64,000 nucleotides of DNA, from NCBI GenBank assembly GCA_945643635.1, contig CALZFC010000004.1, positions 2,858,501 through 2,922,500 of the forward strand. The letters are read 5' to 3'. Positions 36,041-46,468 of the stretch are shown here, in pieces; the first letter of the stretch is position 1; every line of letters starts with the position of its first letter. The DNA is from Allodiplogaster sudhausi. Lineage: Eukaryota; Nematoda; Chromadorea; Rhabditida; Diplogasteridae. Made by a program: the position numbers and the translations under genes. Under the pieces are notes generated by a model. The model saw only the letters and a program-made list of their open reading frames with translations. It searched no databases and was not told where the DNA came from.

Positions 36041-36381
36041 ATCATCACTATCCTTTCGAGCACGGAATATCGCAAGGCGCTGCAGCAAAACTTCTGTTGC
36101 CGCCGCAAGGCGAAGCTGCCAGCGGTGAGTCTAACGGAGCGTTCGCGAGATTTCAACACTTCTCAGAACAGTCGACATTACGTTTTGTGACAGTAGAGAA
36201 ACTGCTGCAGGTCGGATTCCGCTTGAAAAAATGAGTGACCAAAGAGGAGACCATTATTTTATGTTTGCTCCATTTTGATCTTCAAATTAGCAATAAAATA
36301 TATTTGCTATGTATATCCAAACCGCAAGTAGAAAAGCATTATTTTTTGAAGTCGTCCCATTATTATTTATTATTTACGCTG

Positions 36382-37193
36382 TTTTTTAAGAGACAAATAC
36401 TTTTTTATTATAATTTCATTCAGTATTGTACAACATTTCTATACGAGCATCAACTAATAAATAGAACAATGAGAAGGAAAACGGAAAAGAACATAAACTA
36501 CACCGAATGCTCGACGGCAAACAGAATAAACGTGAGCCGAATAAGATAAATCACTCTCTATTATGACGCCGAGATCTCTGACTGGAAGACTAGAGACTTC
36601 AAAACTGAAGAAAGGAGAGTGTGCGTAAGTGAGCTTGTGATTTGATTTGCCTATATGGACAACGCTACACTTTTGGTGAGCGATATTTAACTGCATGTTC
36701 TCGCGGTATTTAGACAGCAACAAGGAGTCTTTAGAAAGCTGGGAGTGGGTGGGCCCGGGTGATTTTGGATCCAGAGAAGTGTATAGTTTTAGATCACCTG
36801 CAAAACAAGAACATGTAACCAAGGGGAGAGAAGAAAATAGTTGAGGGAGATCCGAAATGATCCAAATAAAGAGAAGAGGCGATAGGACGCATCCTTTTAT
36901 AACCACTGGAGGCCACTCTAGAATCGGAGAGAGTAGTTAACTCGCACGTTGAAGGACCTGTTAGAGAGAAACGGCGAGAATCAAGATAAAAGACTAAAAC
37001 CTATCCCGATAATGGACAGTTGATAGATTATTTTCTCATGCGATACAAGATGAAATGCTTTTGCAAAGTCTACATCATACAGAATGTCAGTACACTTTCC
37101 TTTAATATGTGCGGAGATCCAATCATTGGAGGCCATAAGCAAGTTAGTCTCGACTGAGCGGAAAATATCCGTTGTAACGTGACCACACAACAA
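36382..37193 (-). pseudogene. Degenerate LINE reverse-transcriptase fragment
   Basis: Two open pieces (37193-36981 and 36906-36454, minus strand) correspond to the RT region of the LINE at 9811-14112. They show RSVETNLL, KGKCTDILY, DFAKAFHLVSH and CVLSPLLF. The catalytic box is FAGDLKLY in place of FADDLKVY. A frameshift or gap separates the pieces. The fragment lies at the boundary of the two chemoreceptor duplication units and is clearly inactive. It is related to, but diverged from, the 10-kb copy. Confidence 0.8.
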
Positions 37194-37916
37194 CGTTAAG
37201 TCAGTAATTCTTCTCTTAGCTCTCTTAGAATCCCATCAATGTGATACTGTTGTGTGTTCATTTTGCAGTTCATTAAGTTTCCTTCAATTTTTATCCACAG
37301 ATGTGCATATCATGGAACCCTTTTCAGTGACAGCGTGATATGGCAGTCACAAAATGAATTAAGCTCACTCAGTTCAATCTTCGCGCATACAAACATAAAA
37401 TGTACATATTTCTCGCATTTCTTCATTCGACACTCTTTTCCGTTACATTCAGCTGATGTAGTAATTATATTGTATGCCTACATTGTTTGTACATAACAAC
37501 AGCAAACATTGACGATTGGACAACTAGCAGATGCTATGTACATATATACTCCTAATGGTAAGTCTATATAATGAATACATATTGTATGCACATGAATTTT
37601 ATTCTGTATATTGGCGCAATCTGTAAGAAATTCTGATGCAGCCGTTCACTCCGCATTATAACTTCATACCGTAGTAGTCCTTCTTCTGCCGAGAAGCATT
37701 GGTTGCTGATGTTAGCCAAGCTAGCAAAGGAAAGTCGCAGGATTATGAGAAGGGAATGATGCTGGAAAATCAAGGTCGCATCAGTAGCGTTCTCTTCAGC
37801 ATTTCTTGAAAACTGGAAATACTTCACACCATTATTCAATTGTATACAGTATTGCTGTCATTTGTATATCACGTCATTTTCTCCTATCTTAATTGTTCTT
37901 TGATACAGATTCCAGT

Positions 37917-39955
37917 ATGAAAGCGACATTCGCAGACGTGCTAACGCTCTTTTATCTCTTCTTTGTCATTTTTGGCGTCTTCAGCAACTTGTGCGTCGTC
38001 GGAGCAACGATTCACAGCAAGTTGGTCAATTTTTAACTTTTAACTTTACTTTTGTTTAATAAACAAAACTGGCCAAGAAATAAACAGAATTATAAAAATA
38101 GTATACTCTTTGAAAAGTAGTATTATTATGCCATTTTAGACAAATCATTAACTTAAGAGAGCTTCGAAGCTCGTGCAATATTCTCATCGCTCTTTGCTCG
38201 CTCATGGACGCCTTCCGCATCTTTGGCCATTTGCCAATGATTGCCGGTCCTCTCTTTGGCACGGTCATTACGCCACCATTGATCTGCTTCGCAATTGAGG
38301 TTTAAAAAAGCGAGAAATATTGTGATCTTCAGCCTCCGTAGTGATTTGGAGCTTTTTGAGGGTAATTCTGAGGTACCAAAATGTGGAATATCACGGAGGA
38401 CGTGTCCGAAAAGTGTAGGACTTTGTCTTTTCAGGCAAACAATAGAAAAAGAATTGTTATCTTTCAGGTAATTCCTCTAGTCGGAGCACTCGCTGGCTCG
38501 GCTCTGATTGTCTCCATTGCGGTTGATCGCCTTCTCGCTTGTGCCGCAATCAACTAGTGAGTTCTGTTATTGTTTGTCTTATTTTTAAATGAAAATATAC
38601 ATATGTGTGCGATAAATTGAATTTTGGTCAGTGAAACGGTCGATAAAAATTGCAGTTATAAGCACAAGAACGAGGCGCTCTATCTCTCCGGACATCTCTG
38701 GTTCGTCTCTGCTTTCACTGGCGCCCAAATATCGATCGTCCTCCTCTTTCTTGGCCAGGAGTATGTGCTTGAAAATACCTTTTTCCTTCTATCTTTAACT
38801 CCCTGTGAACTGGGGTACTAATGAACGTCCTTCTTCTTTGATTTCATTTGGTATGCTTATGACTTTTGCTTCCTGGTTATTCAACGAAGATTCTTTGAAA
38901 AGAAAAAAAATTATACTGGACAAGAGAAAAACCAATTGCGATTTTTTAAGAGACAAATACTTTTTTATTATAATTTCATTCAGTATTGTACAACATTTCT
39001 ATACGAGCATCAACAAATAAATAGAACAATGAGAAGGAAAACGGAAAAGAACATAAACTACACCTAATGCTCGACGGCAAACAGAATAAACGTGAGCCGA
39101 ATAAGATATTTCACTGGGATCTGCTTACATGAGTTTTGAACGTTTCATGAATCATTTAGGAAAATAAAAGTTTACAATCCTTAAAATAAATCAGATGAAT
39201 ATATTTGAGCTCATTTCCGTGCTCACTGCCATCCATGTTTCGCGGAGTGGCGGCGCGTGTCTGGATTGACGGAATAATTGCTCTGAATGCGATTGCTCTC
39301 ATCATTTATCTTGTCGTCTGGCGGATGCTGCAGAGGCTCGGTAAGATCCGTCGTGAATTTAAATAAAAAATTTCCGCACCTCTTCTGTTCACTTTTCAAT
39401 AAAACCTTACATCTGTCCGGCTCTTTGGGTTTTCGTCAGCAGAGTTTTTTTCTTATAGAGTTTTCATCAACTGAGTTTTCGACAATTTTCTTTAAAAAAT
39501 TACCTTGTATACCAAAAAGTAATATTTTCGATGAGAGCAAAGGCCTTTCACGTAAAAGACGAAATATCTCGCTCTCTTCTCTCACTCTCTCTCTCTCTCT
39601 CCCTCTCTCTCTTTCTCTCTCTGTTCTCACTCCCCCCCCCTTTCTCTCTCCAGGCAACACCGGTTCCCTCCGCCGTATCTTCCGTTTCATGCTGATAATC
39701 ACGGTCGTGTCGGTGGGTGGCTCGACAGTGACCTTTGCCATTGACTTCTTCGCCGCCTTCTTCGTCGATGCCACAAATGGCCTGCCACGTGAACTGACTC
39801 TTATCGCTGGTCTCTTCGTCAACACTTCCGTCACCACCAACGCCGTCATTCTCTATCTCACAAGGTTTTGCCTCAACTTCATATTTATAAAGAAGCCTGG
39901 TAAACTTTGGCAGCGTGCCAAAAGGTCGCTGTTTACTTTGTTTGCACTTTCCTAA
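37917..39955 (+). CDS. Srsx-like chemoreceptor, copy 2, intact
   Basis: Exons: 37917-38020, 38140-38299, 38468-38556, 38656-38760, 39210-39340, 39654-39955. All phases agree and the total is 296 residues, typical for nematode Srsx receptors. TM1 LFYLFFVIFGVFSNLCVVG; TM2 region LRSSCNILIALCSLMD; TM3 LIVSIAVDRLLAC followed by NYY; TM5 VWIDGIIALNAIALIIYLV; TM6 MLIITVVSVGGSTVTFAID; TM7 LIAGLFVNTSVTTNAVILY. The C-terminus has the basic stretch KKPGKLWQRAKRS. It is expected to act as a G-protein-coupled chemosensory receptor in sensory neurons (family knowledge). The fourth intron contains a 167-bp repeat shared with 36382-36545. Family assignment is by motif only. Confidence 0.85.
38942..39108. 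repeat. Copy of 36382-36545 inside chemoreceptor intron
   Basis: Nearly identical to 36382-36545, including the terminal part of the LINE fragment. It sits in the fourth intron of chemoreceptor copy 2 and is absent from the same intron of copy 1. A more diverged version lies at 40716-40830, the expected position in the second duplication unit, and a short one at about 45970-46020. Confidence 0.8.
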
Positions 39956-40941
39956 AAGAGCAATAAAATAAAAATAAATAAATTTTTCCTGTTTAGACCA
40001 CATAATGACGATAGGATCAGCAACAGCCTGAGAGCAGTAATGAAATGTAATCTTAATCTGACGTAGCACCATTTGAATGCACTGTGCCAAAGTAGCATTT
40101 TTTTCTCGATTCATTATAAGATCATTACAATCAGTTTGAAAATTCAGAGTGAATATCTTTTCTGTGTGCAATCTCCAATCAATCGAATTTGCAGCCTATA
40201 ACACCCATTTGATCACGGTAAAACATTCAGTTATAATAATTTTACGAACCCAAAGTTTGGTGGCGCAACCTTGAAGGACAAGAAAGAACCGAGTGATGTT
40301 TAATAGACCCGCTTATGAGGAGATCCTTGTGCAAATTTTATTTTAATAAAAGAAGGAAGAACACACTAAAAGAATGCCCTCATTTCGTAACATCGTCAAA
40401 GCGTAAACGTCATGACTATGAATCTTTTGAGCACGGAATATCGCAAGGTGCTGCCGCAAATCTTCTGTTGCCGCAGCAAGGCGATGTTGCCTGCGTTAAC
40501 TGTAACGGAGCGTTCGCGAGATTTCACCACTTCTCAGAACAGTCGACATGACGCCTTACGGATGTAGAGACTGCTCTAGGCATGATTCCCATTGAAATAG
40601 TGGCCAAAAAGTAGAGGAAAATTGCCTCATTTTGTTCTTTTAATTATCAATAAAATACATTTGTGGTATATCCAAACCGCAAGTAAAAATGTATGATTTG
40701 TTACCGTCTTTTTTACGCTTTTTTAAGAGACTGATTCTATCATAAATACTTTTCATATAAATTTCATTGGGTATCGTACAACTTTTCTATACGAGCATCA
40801 ACTAATAGATAGAACAATGTGAAGGAAAGCAAAGTTTAGAAACCGAGAATTAGAATTCTACGTATCGGGTCAAGCATACTACAGAGTCAAAATATGGGGC
40901 TGATTTGGGAGTCATTTATGTTCGTCGTGTTGGCTGGCCTA
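39956..40941. other. Spacer between converging gene clusters
   Basis: Downstream flank of the chemoreceptor duplication. It carries the paralogue of 36060-36185 at 40433-40550 and a partial copy of the 36382 repeat at 40716-40830. The plus-strand genes to the left and the minus-strand genes to the right converge here. No gene was seen. Confidence 0.55.
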
Positions 40942-43900
40942 TTATTCGCACGTCATGGTCTTAATTGGGGCGAATTCTCCGTTATCGATGGGCACCGCCA
41001 GAAGATTATACTTTTCGTGGCATCTGATCGACTTTACCGTTCCGGCCGGGCCGTCAGGCTGAGAAGAAGTAATGCAAGCAATTTGACCCCTTATGTTAGG
41101 TTAGTAGTAGCTGAATTCCTAAGCCTAAGGGTGGAGAAGAATGAAGTGGTTAGAAATGAACTCTTCCGTACCACTGTGTACGATATGGACTGCGCGGTGT
41201 TCTTGCATTGCGCGTTGCAGGCACCTTCCGAAATGAAGAACTCGACGGCAGAGTGATCGATCGCTGCGCCGCCTGCCAGGATGCTGTTCTCGCAAGCGCG
41301 ACACGCGAATGCGACGTCGGTCGTGCATGTTGCCTAAGGTAAGATTAGAAGAGCTAAAAACTCAAGTTTGAATTCGCGCCTTTTTGCCTGACACATAGAC
41401 GAGAGAGCATGCGATTTAGAGAATACAATGGTTGGGAAGCTTGAAATAGATTACGGATGACTCTCGCGCTCCTTTACAGTACTTTTTCAAGTATATTTTC
41501 ACACAATATTTGATGCATGCATAATATAGATGTCCTCGGGCTCGTCCTTTTCTTTGCGCATGTGTGTGATTTTTATTGTTGTAAGGAACCCTAGTGGCAA
41601 AGATTTCGTCCACGAAGCCATTGTAGTTTATCCACTGATCGTTGGCGCTGCAAGACGCGAGAGCTGGAATCGGATAGTTAGGTATCTCCTCTGTGCCCTG
41701 AAACAAAAGAAAGCTGGGAGGCTAGGCCAATTTCGAAATTTTTTTTACCTCAATTTGGAAAAAAAGGCTAAAGCAAGGCTTATTCAGTGTCGAAATGTCA
41801 AAGTTCAATTTAGAAAAAAAAGAAGCTAACGAAGTGCACTATGCGAAGTAGTAGTTGAAGAATGTAAATTTATAAATATATATAAAAAAATTGGGTTATT
41901 ATTTTAAAAACCCTGCTGAATTGCAAATAAAAAAAAGTAAAGCAGTGCACTTTGCGAAGTAGAATTTCAAGAATGTAAATTTTAAAAAAATATTTAAAAA
42001 TATTTCGATTATAATTTTTAACCCTGCTGAATCGCTAACACTTGTGAAGATGACGCCATTAGCGCATGTAACTGTGTAGAAGCCGCTATTCGGGTCGAGG
42101 AAATAGCGGACGTCTGAGTAGTTGCCGTCTGTCACATTCACCAACTCGGGTAGCTTTGGGCATTGCGTGACCGGAGGTGTTGGCTCGGTCGTGTAGGAAA
42201 TCGCTAAAAATCGAACTTTGGCCGATCTCTTTTATCGTGCAGATAAGAAGTTGCAAACTTAATTTTTCAGCATCTTTAAAATTTCAACGTTGTTGAACGA
42301 AACTCAGCCGTAATCTACAAATTTGAATTTTCATAATTCTACTCGCGTCTCTCTTAATCACATGCTCTATCGTCCAAAAAGGCGCGAGTTCAAGCTTGAG
42401 TTTGAGTTTCCTTGTATCATGTGCTTACCAACGGCGCATGCCAGCTGCGGTTTCGCGTAGAACGTCCCCGCGTAGTCCTTCCACTGATTGTTCACCGAAG
42501 TGCATGTGAGCGTCGAGTAGAGTTGAGTGACCGTGCCGTCGGAGCGTGTCACCTAAAGTGAAGAATCTCGTAATTATAACATCAAACGCTCCTCAAACTA
42601 CTGGGTGCAGAACGCTGTTCTAAATAGCAAGGTGACGAAAACTACACGTTTCTCGAGTCCTTTCTTCAGCCGCCTTACTGTATTCCTTTTTAAATGACAC
42701 AATGCCGACCGTTCCGGTGTAGCCGCTCGGGCAGCCAAGCATCGTACAGTTGGAGACAGGGTTCTTCTGGAACAGCTCCGAATTATCCGGGCACGAGTAG
42801 CCGATCGGACACGGCGATGAGACGGTGTACGAGCATCGATCGCAGCCTGGATCGTTGATTATAATATTTAAAAAAAAACCTGTTGCGTCATCAAAAATAA
42901 AAACAAATTGCAATATTCAAAAAATAAAGATAAAACAATTACGAGATACTCATGTCAGCTTACGTGGAAACATCTTGCAGTTGAGATATGTCGGATTGAT
43001 GACCTTGTTGTTCGCATAGATGGAGCCACCCGTACAGTTGATCTTGTCCGCCGTCAACCACGAAAGCCCGCTCTTGTACTGCTCAGTATCATTCTTTCGT
43101 ATGTGTGCGGGCGCATTACCTACTTTTCTTCAACGCTACTTTTATTTTTGATAGTTCCATGGTTAATTGGCAATACTAGTAATGGTAGGTTTCAGTTCTA
43201 TTCACGCAGAATCGTTTACATGAGCTCTAGCCAGCGTTCTTAGAAAACAGAGAAAGAGAAAGTGAAATATAGGAGAGGAGACAGAGGGAGAGAACGAGAG
43301 AGAGAGAGAGCAAGGAAAGAGAGAGAGGAAGAGAGCACTATATTTTTTTTCTTGAATCGACTGACAACCGGCTGCGCGAATGGCTGAATACACGAGACGG
43401 TGCAGGCGTCCTCTCGCAGCTTGCTCGGATCACAAGTCGCGCCTGTCTGGCAGTTTGCGCTTCCCGTCGTTCCAGTCGCCGCCGGAATGGCCTTGCAACC
43501 GCAGGAATCTGCGAATGTGGTTGGGTGAGGGTGGAGATGTGTAACGAAGAGGTACTATCGAAAGACGCAAAGATCATTGGAGGCACCGGGATTCGAACCC
43601 GCGACCACCTACATATGGGTCGGCTGCTCTACCACTGCGCTACACCCTCGTTCCCTTTACTTCTTCAAATATTAATTCATGCTATTTTCGTCATACCATA
43701 AATTGGTTAAGCCACGTGTGCTTCATTTTGCATCTTCTTTTTGGAAAAGACTTACAAGGTCCACGATTAAGATTCGGTTGGATCTGAATAAGATGGACAC
43801 GAATTGTAAGAATGAGGTCAAATAGCGAGCCTATCAATGACACTTGCCGGATGGAAGTTGGCATTCACATTATTTCAAGGGCAATATTACGAAAGACAAC

Positions 43901-44074
43901 ACTGTAAACCGCCCAAAACGACGATGCATTTGCCGTGGCCAAGATGAGAAGATTAGGGATTGTCTTCAATCGAAAGTAAAACTGACCGAAGAACGCATTC
44001 GCGGCGGAAGGGAAGAAGAGGAAAATGAGTACCGCTGCCAAAGCAGTCGACGACAAATTCAGAATCATCACCAT
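40942..44074 (-). CDS. Secreted cysteine-rich repeat protein, copy A (intact)
   Basis: Nine exons: 43987-44074, 43366-43508, 42964-43078, 42710-42846, 42429-42552, 42040-42203, 41590-41697, 41172-41333, 40942-41058. All phases agree, giving 385 residues. The first exon encodes a signal peptide (ALAAVLIFLFFPSAANA). The mature protein is four two-exon modules: a CxC/CxxC-rich half, then a half with pairs such as TLTC...NNQWKDY...LACA, ending MTCE. The style resembles nematode C6/DUF281-type extracellular domains, but the family is not certain. The function is unknown; a secreted or surface role is inferred. Several donors are GTCAGT or GTCGGC. It is the most downstream of three tandem copies and the only one without a visible defect. 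An intron contains a tRNA-like sequence at 43578-43650. Confidence 0.85.
43245..43335. repeat. GA-rich microsatellite
   Basis: GA-rich tract in an intron of copy A (CT-rich on the sense strand). The equivalent tract of copy C is at about 53060-53105. Copy B lacks it together with the end of the second exon. Confidence 0.8.
43578..43650 (-). tRNA. tRNA-like sequence (probable tRNA pseudogene or SINE head)
   Basis: The minus strand has a good A box (TAGCGCAGTGGTAGAGC) and a perfect B box (GGTTCGAATCC) at tRNA spacing, 73 nt in all. The T arm pairs over 4 bp, but the acceptor stem relies on wobbles and one mismatch, and the anticodon stem does not pair. If read as a tRNA, the anticodon position would be CAT with C at position 33. 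It is therefore more likely a decayed tRNA or tRNA-derived element. It lies in the first intron of cysteine-rich gene copy A, on the same strand. Confidence 0.5.
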
Positions 44075-46468
44075 TTTCCAGGCTATCTGAATTGTTGAAT
44101 AGTTAATGTATTTAAAATATTTATATAATTAACAAATTGTTATCATTTAATCTATATTTTGACTATAAGTGAAAAATTCCAGACAACCAAGCTATTCCCA
44201 AGTAGTGCGATGCTCCGCAATTGATGGAGTACAAGCGTATGCCGTACTTTTATGCGTATTCCGTTCGAATGCACTTCATTTGATAGACAGCAGACTGAGC
44301 ATTGCAAATGCGGAACGTAACTCGAATTGGAGAGCTTAGAATAATCATTGATGTATGGGTTCATGTTCAAACGAGAGAAACCGACGTTAAAGTGAAGTAG
44401 AGACACTCGAACACGTCAGGCAAGTATGGTTCCTCAACACCTCGTGGCCGCTCGAATGTACTCAGTCTAAAGGCATACTAATCGCCTTATAATTCAAATG
44501 CCTGAGTGGGAGAACTGTACAGTGAACGGAAAAAGGCTGCTTTTTCATCTCATTCAACGTCAGCTTCTTTTCATCCGTGCCTTTCCATTTCTGTTCTCTC
44601 ACTCTCTCCCTCCCTCTCTCTCTCGCTCTCGTTATATGTACTCTGCTCAACAACAAAATGATAACGTTGTTCGGGAACACATTTAATTTTTCAATTATTC
44701 ATTTACCAGAAACTCATCGTCATCAACTGCCTACTTCCACAGATGTGTACAGTCCATACTAATCGCCTTATAATTGACTAATTGCAAACTCTGGGATGGG
44801 AGAAGTGTACAGTGAGTGGAAAAAGGCCGATTTCTCATCTTATTCGACGTCATCTTCTTTTCATTCCGTTTCTGTTCTCTCTCACTCCCCTCTCTTTCTC
44901 TCCCTCTCTCTCTCTTTCCCGTTATATGTATGTAGTCTGCTCATCAAGAAAATGCTAATGTTGTTACCAGAAACTTATCGTCATCAACTGCCACTTCCAC
45001 ATCAGATGTCTGCAGTCCTAAAATAGCTTCCAACCCTGACTTGTTCGCCAGATGATATCAAAATGAGTTATTATTTGTGAAAATGAAGGGGACATTCTTC
45101 GCTGTCGATTCTAGAATTACGCGCTAAGCTTATTGATGTATTAATTTTTATCTTTACTTTGCATCGAAATTTACTCACGGAAAAACTTATATTTTATAAC
45201 TTAGAACAATGTATTAGATTTCGGATTAATTTGCAAATCGATCACTGTTAATGATCGTGTTCTCTGCAGACGAATTCATGCTTTTCCCTACGTTTGTAGT
45301 GTACATTTATATCTTCTGAATGATCTTGATTTTTACTGACTACTCGTAACCATTTATCATATTAACCTCTGAACGTCAATTCTTGGGCTACTTCAACGGA
45401 AGACGCTGCTCGAGAGAAGGAGTGCTGACAAAGCGAGCGACAGCAATGGCACAGCTCCGTAAGCAGCAAGCATTCGACTTTCCATCTTTCTCAATCTTTT
45501 ACCGGTGCCGGTACTGTTTTGAGTTTTTTTTTCATCCATCATTATTAATTTGTACTAATACTTTTTTTCTTGATTTGTGCTAGTTAGTGGGTCAAGCATA
45601 TTATTCTTCTATAAGAAATCCTCAGTAAACAGAAAACTTGCAGAATAATATAAATAAAAAGGCGATGTCTCTGGCAGAAGTCGGAAAAGTTGAAGTGTTC
45701 GTAAACTTGAATTCTTCGTGATGAGAGAACGGCACTTTCCGCGCACATTTCCAATGAAAAGCTCTTAGCAAGGTTGATGTGATAACAATTTAGATGCCTC
45801 AACTATTACATGTATAACACTTTCCATCCACTTTCCATATGTTCACATTAGGCCATCGTTTGCATCCGGATTCCCAGTCCACATGCATGTACATAGGCTT
45901 ACTGTTTGATATTCGAAGATATACATCATTCAGGATGTATATGTCCACCGTTCCATTAAGTTTTGTACCACATTCCAACACAAGCATCTACTAATATACA
46001 GAACAATGTGAAGGAAAGTAATATTATGAAAAAGAGAATTTCACTTGTAAATTAGTAACTATTTTCGCTATTAGTACCCCTCCATCAATTAGAACCCCCG
46101 TCTAATATTACCTCCCCATTCGCAAGGGAATCGAAAAATATTGCCCGCGTGTACTACTAGAGAAAATACGGTATGTTATGTATGAATATCTCCATGCTTT
46201 TGAGAATGAAATCAATTCCCTCCATGATTCGAATAAGTACCTAACCATAAGCCTGTAGTGGCGGCTATGGTATTTACCGTTGACTAACTTCTCCTTCTTA
46301 TTTTTCAGCGATAGTTGCATATAATACGACGAAAATACCAATCTTTTTAGTTGACATCGTTTACTATGTACATTTTAGTATCAGATCATGAATACAACAG
46401 AGTCTAAATATGGGGCTAATTTGGGAGAAAATAATAACTCATTTATGTTCATCGTATCGGCCGGCCTT
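44075..46468. other. Region between cysteine-rich copies A and B
   Basis: The upstream flank of copy A contains a ~280-bp tandem duplication: 44477-44755 is repeated as 44757-45010, each with a short CT tract. Copies B and C have a single version (about 49690-49860 and 54131-54290). Further right, 45370-45470 matches 54800-54860 plus 55834-55890, and a family I MITE lies at 46059-46174. No exon was recognised. Confidence 0.6.
46059..46174. mobile_element. Short family I MITE
   Basis: Inverted ends 'ctattagtacccc' and 'gtactactagagaaaatac' match the ends of 35595-36040. The interior is mostly lost. Confidence 0.6.

Larger units (their letters stand above)
32480..40870. repeat. Tandem segmental duplication of ~4.6 kb
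   Basis: The two chemoreceptor genes start 4,679 bp apart. Similarity extends beyond the genes: 32480-32900 matches 37171-37500, and 36060-36185 matches 40433-40550. The units are therefore about 4.4-4.7 kb each, with unit 1 at about 32480-37170 and unit 2 from about 37171 to 40870. Confidence 0.8.

Noticed and set aside
43578..43650. Functional tRNA-Met
   Set aside because: The anticodon stem does not pair, position 33 is not T and the acceptor stem is weak.
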